Shown in pieces: positions 1 through 8,751 of a stretch of 64,000 bases of DNA; position 1 is the stretch's first letter, and each line of letters begins with the position of its first letter. Below the pieces are notes generated by a model. That model was given only the letters and a program-made list of their open reading frames with translations. It made no database searches and had not been told where the DNA came from. Source of the stretch: Saccharomonospora xinjiangensis XJ-54. GTDB taxonomy: Bacteria > Actinomycetota > Actinomycetes > Mycobacteriales > Pseudonocardiaceae. The stretch is from contig NZ_JH636049.1 in NCBI RefSeq assembly GCF_000258175.1, forward strand, positions 3,821,482 through 3,885,481, given 5' to 3'. Both the position numbers and the translations under genes were made by a program.

Positions 1-1
1 C

Positions 2-88
2 TTCGCTCCTCCGAAACTGCTGCGCGACAAGGTCGCCGCAGGGGAACTCGGGCGCAAGAGCGGGCGTGGCTTTCACGACTGGAGCTGA
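2..88 (+). CDS. 3-hydroxyacyl-CoA dehydrogenase, C-terminal fragment (gene enters from outside the window)
   Basis: Only the last 28 codons are present, read in frame 2 to the TGA at 86-88. The peptide ends GRKSGRGFHDWS. The run of Gly, Arg, Lys and Ser before an aromatic end is the typical C-terminus of 3-hydroxyacyl-CoA dehydrogenases of the FadB2/PaaH type, which oxidise 3-hydroxyacyl-CoA with NAD+. Its place just upstream of the phenylacetate genes fits PaaH, which oxidises 3-hydroxyadipyl-CoA in that pathway. The paa assignment is inference, because the catalytic part lies outside the window. Confidence 0.75.
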   Translation, partial: FAPPKLLRDKVAAGELGRKSGRGFHDWS

Positions 89-131
89 CCGGAGCGGGTC
101 CTTCCGCGAGGGGCAGCTCCACGCTACGATA

Positions 132-153
132 ACTTCCTGAACGTTCGGTTGGT
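132..153 (+). promoter_or_regulatory. Candidate PaaR-type (TetR family) operator upstream of paaZ
   Basis: The 22-bp site reads ACTTCCTGAAC followed by GTTCGGTTGGT. It is an imperfect dyad centred on AACGTT and lies 16 bases before the paaZ start. From memory, the PaaR operator of Corynebacterium glutamicum has half-sites ACTNACCG and CGGTNAGT around NNCGNN. This site matches the right half except for one base and keeps the central CG. If real, it would repress the paa operon until phenylacetyl-CoA is present. No PaaR gene is in the window. Confidence 0.5.
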
Positions 154-169
154 AATTCGAGGAGGTCCG

Positions 170-2233
170 ATGGGGACGCACGCGACGCCATCCGCTCAGG
201 CGCGGCTGCTGCGCAGCTACGTCAGCGGGCGCTGGCACACCCCCGCCGACGAAGGCGCGCCACTGCACGACGCCGCGACGGGCGAGGAGGTCGCGCGCAT
301 CTCGTCGGCGGGTATCGACATGGGCGCGGCGCTGGAGTATGGGAGGCGGGTCGGCGGGCCCGCGCTGCGTGAGCTGACCTTCCACCAGCGCGCCGCGCTG
401 CTGAAGGCGCTCGCCTCGCACCTGCGTGAGCACCGCGAGGAGCTGTACGCGCTGTCGGCGAGGACAGGGGCGACGCTGGGCGACTCGAAGTTCGACATCG
501 ACGGCGGCATCGGGGTCCTCTTCTCCTACTCCAGCAAGGGCAGGCGCGAGCTGCCCAACGACACCGTGTACCTCGACGGCCCCGTCGAGCCGCTCGGCAA
601 GGGCGGCACGTTCGTCGGACGGCACATCTGCACCCCGCTTCGCGGGGTCGCCGTGCAGATCAACGCCTTCAACTTCCCCGTGTGGGGACCGCTGGAGAAG
701 TTCGCGCCCGCGTTCCTCGCCGGTGTGCCGACCCTGATCAAGCCAGGAAGCCAGACCGCCTACCTCACCGAGCGGCTCGTCGAGCTGATGATCGGCTCCG
801 AGTTGCTTCCCGAGGGTTCGCTCCAGCTCGTGTGCGGCAGCGCGGGCGACCTGCTGGATCACGTCACGGGGCAGGACCTCGTGTCGTTCACCGGGTCGGC
901 GGCCACGGCGGCGCGGCTGCGGTCGCATCCGGTGATCGTGCGCAACTCGGTGCGGTTCAACGCCGAGGCCGACTCGCTGAACTGCGCGATCCTCGGCCCC
1001 GACGCCAAGCCGGGTACACCCGAGTTCGACCTCTATGTCAAGCAGCTGGTCGCCGAGATGACGGTGAAGGCGGGGCAGAAGTGCACCGCCATCCGCCGCG
1101 CGTTCGTACCGGCCGAGCTGATCGACGACGTGCAGGAGGCCGTCTGCGCGCGGCTCGCGCGGATCAGCGTCGGCGACCCGTCGAACCCCGAGGTGCGGAT
1201 GGGTGCGCTCGCCAGCCTCGAACAGCGCGAGGAGGTGCGCCGGTCGCTGAAGGCGCTGAAGGACGCGGGACGCATCGTGTTCGGCGACCCCGACCACGTC
1301 GATGTCGTCGGCGCCGACGCGGAGCGGGGCGCGTTCCTGTCGCCGGTGCTGTTGCGGGCCGACGATCCGGAGCGGACGGAGCCGCACGAGGTCGAGGCGT
1401 TCGGCCCTGTCTCGACCCTGCTGCCCTACACCTCCACCGAGCAGGTGATCGAGCTGGCCGCACGCGGGCAGGGCAGCCTGGTCGGCTCGGTCGTCACCGG
1501 CGACGCGGACTTCGCCCGTGAGGTCGTGCTCGGCGTGGCGCCGTGGCACGGGCGGTTGCTCGTGCTCGACGCCGACGACGCGAAGGAATCGACGGGGCAC
1601 GGCTCGCCCCTCCCGATGCTCGTCCACGGCGGTCCCGGCCGCGCCGGCGGCGGCGAGGAGATGGGCGGCATCCGCGGCGTGCTGCACCACATGCAGCGCA
1701 CGGCCGTGCAGGGCAGCCCGAAGGTGCTCACGGCGGTCGGCAACAGCTGGGTGCAGGGCGCACCGAGGTCGGAGGGCGTCCACCCGTTCCGCAAGTCGCT
1801 GGCCGAGCTGCGGATCGGCGACTCGGTCGTGGCGGGCCCCCGCACCGTGACCGACGCCGACATCGCGCACTTCGCCGAGTTCACCGGCGACACCTTCTAC
1901 GCCCACACCGACGAGCAGGCCGCTGAGGCGAACCCGCTGTTCGGCGGCATCGTCGCGCACGGCTACCTCGTGGTGTCGTTCGCGGCGGGACTGTTCGTCT
2001 CCCCGGAGCCGGGTCCGGTGCTCGCGAATTACGGGCTGGAGAACCTGCGCTTCCTCACCCCGGTCAAGCCGGGCGATGCGCTCACGGTGACGTTGACCTG
2101 CAAGCAGATCACGCCGAGAGAGAACGCCGACTACGGCGAGGTCCGGTGGGACACCGACGTCACCAACGCCGAGGGCGAGTCGGTGGCCAAGTACGACGTG
2201 CTCACGCTGGTCGCGAAGGAGAGTGAGCGATGA
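170..2233 (+). CDS. paaZ: PaaZ: oxepin-CoA hydrolase / 3-oxo-5,6-dehydrosuberyl-CoA semialdehyde dehydrogenase
   Basis: This bifunctional enzyme opens the oxepin-CoA ring and oxidises the resulting aldehyde in aerobic phenylacetate degradation. The first ~515 residues form an aldehyde dehydrogenase domain, with the general-base glutamate in FNAEADSLN and the nucleophile cysteine in [11 protein letters not shown]. The C-terminal ~150 residues form a MaoC-like hotdog hydratase domain ([25 protein letters not shown]). The total of 687 residues is normal for PaaZ. I start at ATG 170, with GGAGG at 161-165, rather than the in-frame TTG at 149, which would lie inside the putative operator. The stop overlaps the paaA ATG, so it leads the paaZABCDE operon. 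Confidence 0.95.
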   Translation: MGTHATPSAQARLLRSYVSGRWHTPADEGAPLHDAATGEEVARISSAGIDMGAALEYGRRVGGPALRELTFHQRAALLKALASHLREHREELYALSARTGATLGDSKFDIDGGIGVLFSYSSKGRRELPNDTVYLDGPVEPLGKGGTFVGRHICTPLRGVAVQINAFNFPVWGPLEKFAPAFLAGVPTLIKPGSQTAYLTERLVELMIGSELLPEGSLQLVCGSAGDLLDHVTGQDLVSFTGSAATAARLRSHPVIVRNSVRFNAEADSLNCAILGPDAKPGTPEFDLYVKQLVAEMTVKAGQKCTAIRRAFVPAELIDDVQEAVCARLARISVGDPSNPEVRMGALASLEQREEVRRSLKALKDAGRIVFGDPDHVDVVGADAERGAFLSPVLLRADDPERTEPHEVEAFGPVSTLLPYTSTEQVIELAARGQGSLVGSVVTGDADFAREVVLGVAPWHGRLLVLDADDAKESTGHGSPLPMLVHGGPGRAGGGEEMGGIRGVLHHMQRTAVQGSPKVLTAVGNSWVQGAPRSEGVHPFRKSLAELRIGDSVVAGPRTVTDADIAHFAEFTGDTFYAHTDEQAAEANPLFGGIVAHGYLVVSFAAGLFVSPEPGPVLANYGLENLRFLTPVKPGDALTVTLTCKQITPRENADYGEVRWDTDVTNAEGESVAKYDVLTLVAKESER

Positions 2234-3162
2234 ACCTCGAGGAACACTTCGAGCGGACGCTGGAGAAGGACCAGCGCATCGAGCCGAGGGACTGGATGCC
2301 CGACGCCTACCGCGCGACGCTGGTCCGCATGATCGCCCAGCATGCCCACTCGGAGATCATCGGCATGCAGCCGGAGGGCAACTGGATCACGCGGGCGCCG
2401 TCGCTTCGCCGCAAGGCGATCCTCCTCGCGAAGGTGCAGGACGAGGCGGGGCACGGGCTGTACCTGTACTCGGCGGCCGAGACGCTGGGCGCCGACAGGG
2501 CTGAGCTGACCGAGAAACTCGTGTCGGGAAAGCAGAAGTACTCCTCGATCTTCAACTACCCCACGCTGACGTTCGCGGACGTCGGCGTGATCGGGTGGCT
2601 CGTGGACGGCGCGGCGATCTGCAACCAGGTTCCGCTGTGCCGCAGCAGCTACGGGCCTTACGCCCGCGCGATGATCCGCGTCTGCAAGGAGGAGTCGTTC
2701 CACCAGCGGCAGGGCTACGAGCTGCTGATGACGATGATGAAGGGCACCGAGGCGCAGCGCCGCATGGTGCAGGACGCCACCGATCGCTGGTGGTGGCCGT
2801 CGTTGATGATGTTCGGTCCTCCCGACGCCGATTCTCCGCACACCGGGCAGTCGATGGCGTGGAAGATCAAGCGGCACACCAACGACGAACTGCGGCAGAA
2901 GTTCGTGGACATGACCGTGCCGCAGGCCGAGGCGCTCGGAGTCACACTGCCCGACCCCGACCTGCGGTGGAACGCCGAGCGAGGGCACTACGACTTCGGC
3001 GACATCGACTGGGCCGAGTTCAAGCGCGTCGTCTCGGGCAACGGCCCGTGCAACACACAGCGCGTGGCCCACCGCAGGGCCGCGCACGAGAACGGCGCAT
3101 GGGTCAGGGAAGCCGCCGCGGCACACGCGGCGAAGCTCGCGACGAGGAAGGTGGCGGCATGA
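2230..3162 (+). CDS. paaA: 1,2-phenylacetyl-CoA epoxidase, catalytic subunit A
   Basis: PaaA is the di-iron oxygenase subunit of the PaaABCE complex, which epoxidises the aromatic ring of phenylacetyl-CoA using O2 and electrons from PaaE. The 310-residue protein has ferritin-like metal ligand motifs, including [11 protein letters not shown] near residue 75 and [15 protein letters not shown] near residue 155. Length and both motifs are typical of the family. The ATG overlaps the paaZ stop (ATGA) and the gene's own stop overlaps the paaB start, so translation is probably coupled along the operon. The GC-rich antisense frames over this gene are shadows. Confidence 0.97.
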   Translation: MNLEEHFERTLEKDQRIEPRDWMPDAYRATLVRMIAQHAHSEIIGMQPEGNWITRAPSLRRKAILLAKVQDEAGHGLYLYSAAETLGADRAELTEKLVSGKQKYSSIFNYPTLTFADVGVIGWLVDGAAICNQVPLCRSSYGPYARAMIRVCKEESFHQRQGYELLMTMMKGTEAQRRMVQDATDRWWWPSLMMFGPPDADSPHTGQSMAWKIKRHTNDELRQKFVDMTVPQAEALGVTLPDPDLRWNAERGHYDFGDIDWAEFKRVVSGNGPCNTQRVAHRRAAHENGAWVREAAAAHAAKLATRKVAA

Positions 3163-3455
3163 GCGGCGAGCAGGCCGGAGGCTGGCCTCTGTACGAGGTG
3201 TTCGTCCGCGGCAAGCGGGGACTCAACCACGTGCATGTCGGATCGCTGCACGCGGCGGACGACGAGATGGCGCTGCGCAACGCCCGCGACCTCTACACGC
3301 GGCGCAACGAGGGCGTCAGCATCTGGGTCGTCAAGGCCGCCGACATCACCGCGTCGAGCCCCGACGAGAAGGACCCGTTCTTCGCGCCGTCGGCCGACAA
3401 GGTGTACCGGCACCCGACGTTCTACGACATCCCCGACAACGTTCCCCACATGTGA
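3159..3455 (+). CDS. paaB: 1,2-phenylacetyl-CoA epoxidase, subunit B
   Basis: This small 98-residue subunit of the phenylacetyl-CoA epoxidase is thought to bridge PaaAC units and has no catalytic residues of its own. The sequence has the family signatures [21 protein letters not shown] at the start and [12 protein letters not shown] in the middle, and it ends [14 protein letters not shown]. The size matches PaaB from other actinobacteria. The ATG overlaps the paaA TGA by four bases, and paaC begins within about 20 bases of the stop. The operon order A-B-C-D-E is conserved. Confidence 0.97.
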   Translation: MSGEQAGGWPLYEVFVRGKRGLNHVHVGSLHAADDEMALRNARDLYTRRNEGVSIWVVKAADITASSPDEKDPFFAPSADKVYRHPTFYDIPDNVPHM

Positions 3456-3472
3456 GAGGGGGTGTGACTGCC

Positions 3473-4366
3473 GTGTCCTTCGACAACGCCTACGAGGCCG
3501 TGACCGAGTCCAGCGACGCGCGGTGGGCCTTCGGAACCGGGTTCACCGACCCGCTGTCCGGAGTGGACACCACCGTTCCGTCCGGTGTGGACCCGGAAAA
3601 GCTCGGCGAGTACTGCCTCATGCTCGGCGACGACGCACTGGTGTTCTCCCACCGGTTGCAGCAGTGGTGCACCCACGCGCCCGAGCTCGAAGACGAGATG
3701 GCCATCGCCAACATCGCACTGGACTTGCTCGGACAGGCCCGGCTGCTGCTCACGCGAGCCGGTGCGGCCGAGGAGGCGGCGACGGGCAGCGGCCGGAGCG
3801 AGGACCAGCTCGCCTTCTTCCGTGACGAGCACGAGTTCCGCAATGTGCGACTGGCCGAGCTGCCGCGCGGCGACTTCGGTGAGCTGATCGCGAGACTGTT
3901 CGTGTTCTCCACGTGGCGGCTCGCGGTGTTCCAGAGGCTGACCGCCTCCTGCGACCCCGTCCTCGCGGCGGTGGCGGCCAAGGCCGTCAAGGAACTGACC
4001 TACCACCGCGACTACGCCGCACAGTGGGTCGTCCGGCTTGGCGACGGAACCGAGTTCTCCCACGAGCGGATGCTGGCAGGCCTTGCGGCGGTGTGGCCTT
4101 ACGTCGAGGAGTTGTTCACCGTCCACGACGTCGAGCGCGACCTCGCCTCGGCAGGAGCCGCCGCCGATCCGGGGCAGGTGAGGGCCGAGTTCGACGACGT
4201 CGTCGCGCAGGTTCTGCACGCCGCGACCCTCGACGTCCCGGACGCCCCTGGTCTTCCCGGCGTGTCGGGGAAGGCGGGCAGGGACGGCGTGCACACCGAG
4301 GCCTTCGGTTACCTGCTCGCCGAGTTGCAGAGCGTGGCACGTGCCCACCCCGGCGCGACGTGGTGA
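3473..4366 (+). CDS. paaC: 1,2-phenylacetyl-CoA epoxidase, structural subunit C
   Basis: PaaC is the ferritin-like partner of PaaA; it supports the catalytic subunit but lacks a working di-iron site. The open frame reaches back to GTG 3452, with further GTG codons at 3464 and 3473. I prefer 3473: it lies about ten bases after the purine-rich AGAGGGGG (3455-3462) and gives the family-like N-terminus (V/M)SFDNAYEAVTES. Family features include LGDDALVFSHRLQQW, MAIANIALDLLGQAR and ELTYHRDYAAQWVVRLGDGT. The 297 residues are a little longer than enterobacterial PaaC, mainly through the N-terminal extension and the region after residue 220. The start is uncertain by up to seven codons. Confidence 0.93.
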   Translation: MSFDNAYEAVTESSDARWAFGTGFTDPLSGVDTTVPSGVDPEKLGEYCLMLGDDALVFSHRLQQWCTHAPELEDEMAIANIALDLLGQARLLLTRAGAAEEAATGSGRSEDQLAFFRDEHEFRNVRLAELPRGDFGELIARLFVFSTWRLAVFQRLTASCDPVLAAVAAKAVKELTYHRDYAAQWVVRLGDGTEFSHERMLAGLAAVWPYVEELFTVHDVERDLASAGAAADPGQVRAEFDDVVAQVLHAATLDVPDAPGLPGVSGKAGRDGVHTEAFGYLLAELQSVARAHPGATW

Positions 4367-4370
4367 CGAC

Positions 4371-4871
4371 ATGATGACCACGACGCACAGCGCCCGCGCG
4401 GTGGCGGAGACGGTGACCGACCCCGAACTGCCCATGCTCACGCTCGCGGATCTCGGTGTCCTGCGCGAGGTCCGCGAGGAGGACGGCAAGGTCGTCGTGT
4501 CGATCACCCCCACCTACAGCGGTTGCCCGGCCATGGACGCCATGCGCGACGACCTCGTGCACGCTCTGGGAGAGGCCGGTTTCGCAGAGGTGGAGGTGCG
4601 AACCGTGCTGCGCCCCGCGTGGTCCTCCGACTGGATCACCGAGGAGGGTCACCGCAAGCTCGCCGAGGCGGGGATCGCCCCTCCTGGACCCGTGCCGCGA
4701 AGGTCGGGACCGATTCCGCTGACACTCTCCGCGCCTGTTTCGCGGGTGCGTTGCCCGCAGTGTGGTTCCGCCGACACCGTCGAGGTGTCGCGGTTCAGCG
4801 CCACCGCGTGCAAGGCACTGCGCCGGTGTCGCGCCTGCCACGAACCGTTCGAGCACGTCAAGGAGATCTAG
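4371..4871 (+). CDS. paaD: PaaD, Fe-S/metal maturation factor of the phenylacetyl-CoA epoxidase
   Basis: PaaD is needed for an active epoxidase and is thought to act in metal or iron-sulfur maturation. The N-terminal ~95 residues are a MIP18/DUF59 domain (VTDPELPMLTLADLGVLREV, with YSGCPAMDAMRDDL). The C-terminus holds a four-cysteine cluster made of CPQC and CRAC, as in full-length PaaD. I start at ATG 4371, four bases after the paaC stop; a second ATG follows at once at 4374. The open frame extends to 4341 inside paaC, but that segment does not look like PaaD. A 92-base gap separates it from paaE. Confidence 0.93.
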   Translation: MMTTTHSARAVAETVTDPELPMLTLADLGVLREVREEDGKVVVSITPTYSGCPAMDAMRDDLVHALGEAGFAEVEVRTVLRPAWSSDWITEEGHRKLAEAGIAPPGPVPRRSGPIPLTLSAPVSRVRCPQCGSADTVEVSRFSATACKALRRCRACHEPFEHVKEI

Positions 4872-4963
4872 GCCGTGTTCCACGACGTCCATCATTTCCC
4901 GGTCCTGCGGGGCCTTTGTCTCGGTGGAGCCACCGCCGATCCTCGCTCGCACGGAGGCGGCTC

Positions 4964-6064
4964 ATGAACCAGGACCTGCGTTCCACCACGACCACGAAGC
5001 CCCGGCCCCGCGGTGAGTTCCACACCCTCACCGTCGCCGATGTCACCAGGCTGTGCGACGACGCGGTGGCGATCACATTCGACGTCCCCGGCGAGCTGGC
5101 CGACTCGTTCGCCTTCAGGGCAGGGCAGTCGCTCACCCTGCGGCGCACCGTCGAGGGCCGCGACGAGCGGCGGTCGTACTCGATCTGTGCGGCGGAGGGC
5201 GCACCGCTGAGGATCGGTGTGCGCGAGGTGCCGACGGGGTTGTTCTCTACGTGGCTCGTGCGTCAGGTACGGCCCGGCGACACGGTCGAGGTCGGCACGC
5301 CGACGGGCACGTTCAGCCCCGACCCTGACGTGCCTGGCCACCACGTGCTGATCGCGGCGGGTTCCGGGATCACGCCGGTGCTGTCCATCGCGGCGACGGT
5401 GCTGCGCAACCCGGCATCGACCGTCACCCTCCTCTACGGCAACCGGCGCACCGACACGGTGATGTTCGCCGAGGAGCTTGCCGACCTGAAGGACCGCTAT
5501 CTCGACCGTCTCGAACTGGTGCACGTGCTGTCGCGCGAGCCGAGGGAGACGGAGCTGTTCACCGGAAGGCTCGATTCGGACAAGCTCGCCGCGCTGGGGC
5601 CGGTGCTCGGCGACGTCGCGGGCACCGACCACTGGTGGCTGTGCGGGCCGTTCGAGATGGTGACCACCGCGAGGCAGCACCTGCTCGACGCGGGTGTGCC
5701 CGCCGAGCGCATTCACCAGGAGCTGTTCTTCGTCGAGGATCTTCCGCCCGCTCCCGTACGCCACGAGGAGGCGCCCGCCGCCGGCCTCACCAGCGAGGTC
5801 ACCGTCGTGCTCGACGGCAGGAGCACCACGATGTCCCTGCCACGGGACGTGTCCCTGCTCGAAGGAGCGCAGCGCGTCAGGCCCGACCTGCCGTTCGCCT
5901 GCAAGGGCGGGGTCTGCGGCACGTGCAGGGCGAAGGTCACCGACGGCACCGCCGACATGCGCCGTAACTTCGCGCTGGAGGACTCCGAGGTGGCAGACGG
6001 CTTCGTGCTGACGTGCCAGTCGCTGCCCGCGTCCGATGCGCTCACGGTGGACTACGACGCCTGA
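4964..6064 (+). CDS. paaE: 1,2-phenylacetyl-CoA epoxidase reductase, subunit E
   Basis: PaaE passes electrons from NADPH through FAD and a 2Fe-2S cluster to the PaaA di-iron centre. The first ~240 residues are a ferredoxin-NADP reductase module: FAD-binding RRSYSICAAEGAPLRIGVR, NAD(P)-binding HHVLIAAGSGITPVLSIAA, and the terminal LCGPFEMV motif. The C-terminal plant-type ferredoxin domain has cluster cysteines in FACKGGVCGTCRAKV and in LTCQSLPA. The 366 residues fit the family. ATG 4964 follows GGAGGCGG at 4952-4959; the frame is open far upstream, but those codons lie across paaD. It is the last gene of the operon. Confidence 0.96.
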   Translation: MNQDLRSTTTTKPRPRGEFHTLTVADVTRLCDDAVAITFDVPGELADSFAFRAGQSLTLRRTVEGRDERRSYSICAAEGAPLRIGVREVPTGLFSTWLVRQVRPGDTVEVGTPTGTFSPDPDVPGHHVLIAAGSGITPVLSIAATVLRNPASTVTLLYGNRRTDTVMFAEELADLKDRYLDRLELVHVLSREPRETELFTGRLDSDKLAALGPVLGDVAGTDHWWLCGPFEMVTTARQHLLDAGVPAERIHQELFFVEDLPPAPVRHEEAPAAGLTSEVTVVLDGRSTTMSLPRDVSLLEGAQRVRPDLPFACKGGVCGTCRAKVTDGTADMRRNFALEDSEVADGFVLTCQSLPASDALTVDYDA

Positions 6065-6213
6065 CCGTGAACGCCGCTCCCTCGGTCTGAAGGTCCCGTG
6101 TTCGTTCGAGTGGGAACTGGCCGGGGCCTGTCGAGACCGCGTGCGCCTTGGCCGATATCGGGTGGGGGCGTACGCGGTTTCCGCCAGCGAAGACCGAGGG
6201 AGTGGTTTTACGC

Positions 6214-7011
6214 ATGCATGTTGTCTTCCACATCGGCGGTCATCCGGACGATGCTCTGCTGTTCAAGGGCGAGATGCTCTACAACGACCTGCACTGGCCC
6301 GACGTCAAGGTGGTCAGCATCGTGACCACGGCGGGCGATGCGGGCCGGATCGACGACTGGTGGTGGACGCGCGAGCACGGCCTCGTGGAGTCCCTGCGCG
6401 CGGCGAAGCCGGAGGACTTCACCCCGGCCGTGGTCACGATCAACGGGCGAAGGCTGCGGTGCTATCGCGCGGGGAGCTGGCGGTGCTACTTCCTTCGTCT
6501 TCCCGACGGCAACATCGACGGCACAGGGTTTTCCTCGACCGGTTTCCAGAGTTTGCCGAAACTCCGTGACGGCGTGATCAGCGGACTCGACAGTCTCGGG
6601 ACTCCGGAGATTCCCGCGCAGCACTGCTCCTCGTGGGCCGACGTGGTGCAGACCCTGCGAGCCGTCGTCTCGGCGGAGGGGCAGGGTGCCACGAACCCGA
6701 ACCCGTGGGTGCACGCCTCCGACCACGACAGGTCCCGCAATCCCGGTGATCACCCCGACCACTACGCGACGGGGGATGCGCTGCGTTCGTTTCTCGCGCA
6801 GGACGGCTGCAACCGGGCATGGTGGGTGTCCTACGACACGGCGAACCGGCCAGCCAACCTGTCGGGCACCGCGCTCGCGAACAAGCGGGCACTGTATTAC
6901 AACGGCTACGTCCAGCTCGTCACGAGAATCATGGGGCGCAAGCCCGCCGAGTGCGACGCGGAATGGGCCAGGTGGGGAGCACGGGATTACTGGCGGGAAG
7001 AGACGGTGTAG
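6214..7011 (+). CDS. PIG-L / LmbE-like family deacetylase
   Basis: This 265-residue protein begins with the PIG-L/LmbE zinc site motif GGHPDDALLFKGEML (residues 8-22). Family members hydrolyse N-acetyl groups from amino sugars or related conjugates. The upstream GAGGGAG at about 6197-6203 supports ATG 6214 over the in-frame TTG at 6148. A second histidine-rich segment, VHASDHDRSRNPGDHPDH, includes the later metal ligand. The gene stands alone between paaE and a convergent MFS gene, so the substrate cannot be inferred. Mycothiol deacetylase (MshB) is a relative, but this protein lacks its usual surroundings. Confidence 0.85.
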   Translation: MHVVFHIGGHPDDALLFKGEMLYNDLHWPDVKVVSIVTTAGDAGRIDDWWWTREHGLVESLRAAKPEDFTPAVVTINGRRLRCYRAGSWRCYFLRLPDGNIDGTGFSSTGFQSLPKLRDGVISGLDSLGTPEIPAQHCSSWADVVQTLRAVVSAEGQGATNPNPWVHASDHDRSRNPGDHPDHYATGDALRSFLAQDGCNRAWWVSYDTANRPANLSGTALANKRALYYNGYVQLVTRIMGRKPAECDAEWARWGARDYWREETV

Positions 7012-7041
7012 CCGCGGCGGCGGGACTCACACCGCCGCGGC
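7011..7041. terminator. Shared hairpin terminator between convergent genes
   Basis: GCCGCGGCGG (7011-7020) and CCGCCGCGGC (7032-7041) form a perfect 10-bp stem with an 11-base loop. It lies between the ends of the PIG-L gene and the convergent MFS gene and could stop transcription from both sides. No long T run follows, as is common in actinobacteria. Confidence 0.6.
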
Positions 7042-7067
7042 GTCCTCGCGTTCGGGACGGGGAGAAG

Positions 7068-8315
7068 TCACGAGCGCGAGTGCCGGTTCACCGGTCGCTC
7101 CGCGCCCTCCTCGCCCTCCGTGCCCTCCGTGCCCTGGGCGACGTCACCGGTGAGCCGGGCAGGGCGTGTGCCCAGCACGGCGCTGAGCACGGCGACGGCA
7201 AGGAACGCCGTTCCCGCGACGGGGATCAGCGCCGGGCCGTGCTGATCGAAGAGGTACCCTCCCACGGCTGCTCCGACCGCGCTTCCGCCGTAGAGGCCGC
7301 TGATGCCCAGCGACATGGCAGCCATCGGCCGTGAGCCGGAGGCCCCCAGCACGGCCGCCTGCATCACCGGGCTCAGTCCCCACGCGAACACCGACCACAC
7401 CGCGACGAGGGCGAAGGTGGCCGCGCCGAGTTCACCGGCGCTGTGCAGGTGGATCGCGACGGCGCCGAGCGCGAGGCAGTGTCCGCCGAGTACGAGCGCC
7501 GAGGCCCTGCGCGGTCCGAGCCGGTCGCTGAGCGACCCGCCGAGGAACACCGCCACGACACCGATCACTCCCACGACGATCAGGGCGAACGCGACCTCGC
7601 CGGGCGTCGCGCCGAGCCGGTCGTCCAGGATCGCCCCGAGGTAGTTGTAGAACGCCAGCCCGCCTGCTCCGGAGAAGAACATCGCGGCGACCAGCAGCAA
7701 CACTCTCGGGTTCCGGATAGGGGCCAGGCGGGCCGCGAGGTCCGAGGGCTCCCCGCCGGGCACCGAGGGCGCGAACAGGTGCGCGAGCACGAGCACGATC
7801 GCGGCCACGGCCGCGATGAGCACGAACGTCGCGCGCCACGACAGTGCCTCACCGAGAAACGCCCCGAGCGGCACACCGGTGAACAGGGCGACGGTGAGAC
7901 CGGCGGTGACGACGGCGAGGTAGCGGCCACGCCGGTCTTCCGGCGCCGCCGTGCCCGCGATCGCCATGCACGTCGGGGACACCACGGCGGCGGCGAGTCC
8001 CGCCACGATGCGAAGGCCCAGTGTGAGGGCGAAGTCGTCGCTGAGCGCCACCGCGGCGTTGGCGAGAACGAAGACGAGCAGTCCGGAGGTGAGCAGCCTC
8101 TTGCGATCGAGGCGGTCGGTCAGCACAGCCAGAACCGGGGCGCCGAGTGCGAACGCGAGCGCGAACGCGGTGACAAGCTGGCCCGCTGTGCCCGCCGACA
8201 CCCCGAGGTCGTCCGCGACCGAGGGAAGGAGGCCCGCGATCACGAACTCGTCGGTGCCGAGCGCGAGCATGCCGACGAACAGGGTCGGCAACCAGATGGA
8301 ATGTCGAGCGGGCAC
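7068..8315 (-). CDS. MFS exporter (DHA1, AraJ/Cmx-like)
   Basis: This 415-residue major facilitator protein belongs to the drug:H+ antiporter-1 type that includes sugar-efflux and chloramphenicol exporters. The N-terminus WLPTLFVGMLALGTDEFVIAGLLPSVADDLG is characteristic of the AraJ/Cmx group. Twelve hydrophobic segments can be followed, with the conserved loop TDRLDRKRLL after the second. I start at GTG 8315, which follows AGGAG with four spacer bases. Longer starts would run into the divergent ArsR gene and its operator. The arrangement suggests control by the neighbouring ArsR-type regulator. The substrate is unknown. Confidence 0.85.
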   Translation of the reverse strand: MPARHSIWLPTLFVGMLALGTDEFVIAGLLPSVADDLGVSAGTAGQLVTAFALAFALGAPVLAVLTDRLDRKRLLTSGLLVFVLANAAVALSDDFALTLGLRIVAGLAAAVVSPTCMAIAGTAAPEDRRGRYLAVVTAGLTVALFTGVPLGAFLGEALSWRATFVLIAAVAAIVLVLAHLFAPSVPGGEPSDLAARLAPIRNPRVLLLVAAMFFSGAGGLAFYNYLGAILDDRLGATPGEVAFALIVVGVIGVVAVFLGGSLSDRLGPRRASALVLGGHCLALGAVAIHLHSAGELGAATFALVAVWSVFAWGLSPVMQAAVLGASGSRPMAAMSLGISGLYGGSAVGAAVGGYLFDQHGPALIPVAGTAFLAVAVLSAVLGTRPARLTGDVAQGTEGTEGEEGAERPVNRHSRS

Positions 8316-8326
8316 TTTTCTCCTAT

Positions 8327-8345
8327 GTTCGTCGAACGTCGAACG
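8327..8345. promoter_or_regulatory. Candidate ArsR-type operator
   Basis: GTTCGTCGAAC is an 11-bp palindrome around a central T; the half-site CGTCGAACG then repeats directly (8331-8345). It sits between the divergent MFS and ArsR genes, just upstream of the MFS ribosome-binding site. This is the natural place for an ArsR dimer to repress both genes. The assignment rests on symmetry and position only. Confidence 0.45.
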
Positions 8346-8371
8346 ATCTTGGCGCACTGTAGTCTGCCGGC

Positions 8372-8713
8372 ATGGCTGCCGCAACACACCCGGATCTCGA
8401 GGCCGTTGATCTGCCGGCTGTCCTCCACGCGCTGGCCGATCCGGTCAGGCTCGGCCTGGTCCGGCTCCTCAGCGACGGTGAGGAACGGGCCTGGGGCCAG
8501 CTGGACGCCCCCGTCGCCAAGTCAACGCTCAGCTATCACCTGAAGGTCTTGAGATCGGCGGGTATCACGCGGACCAGGGAGGAAGGAACCCGCTGTTTCG
8601 TGCGTCTGCGCGGTTCCGAACTGGAACGGCGGTTCCCCGGATTGCTGGAGAGCGTGATCGACCTGGCTTCCTCGGACGGCGGTGTCGCCAAGGTCGGCCT
8701 CCGGTCCGGCTGA
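8372..8713 (+). CDS. ArsR-family helix-turn-helix regulator
   Basis: This 113-residue winged-helix protein has the ArsR pattern: HALADPVRLGLVRLLSDGE, then the recognition helix segment APVAKSTLSYHLKVLRSAG, then the wing TRTREEGTRCFVRLR. No cysteine pair of the metal-sensing type is seen, so a metal signal is unlikely; many such regulators sense small molecules or redox state. It is divergent from the MFS exporter with a shared 56-base region between starts. No Shine-Dalgarno is visible before the ATG, so the message may be leaderless. Confidence 0.88.
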   Translation: MAAATHPDLEAVDLPAVLHALADPVRLGLVRLLSDGEERAWGQLDAPVAKSTLSYHLKVLRSAGITRTREEGTRCFVRLRGSELERRFPGLLESVIDLASSDGGVAKVGLRSG

Positions 8714-8751
8714 CCGGGCCGATCGATCGCCGGTGTGAGCCGGGAGCCGAT

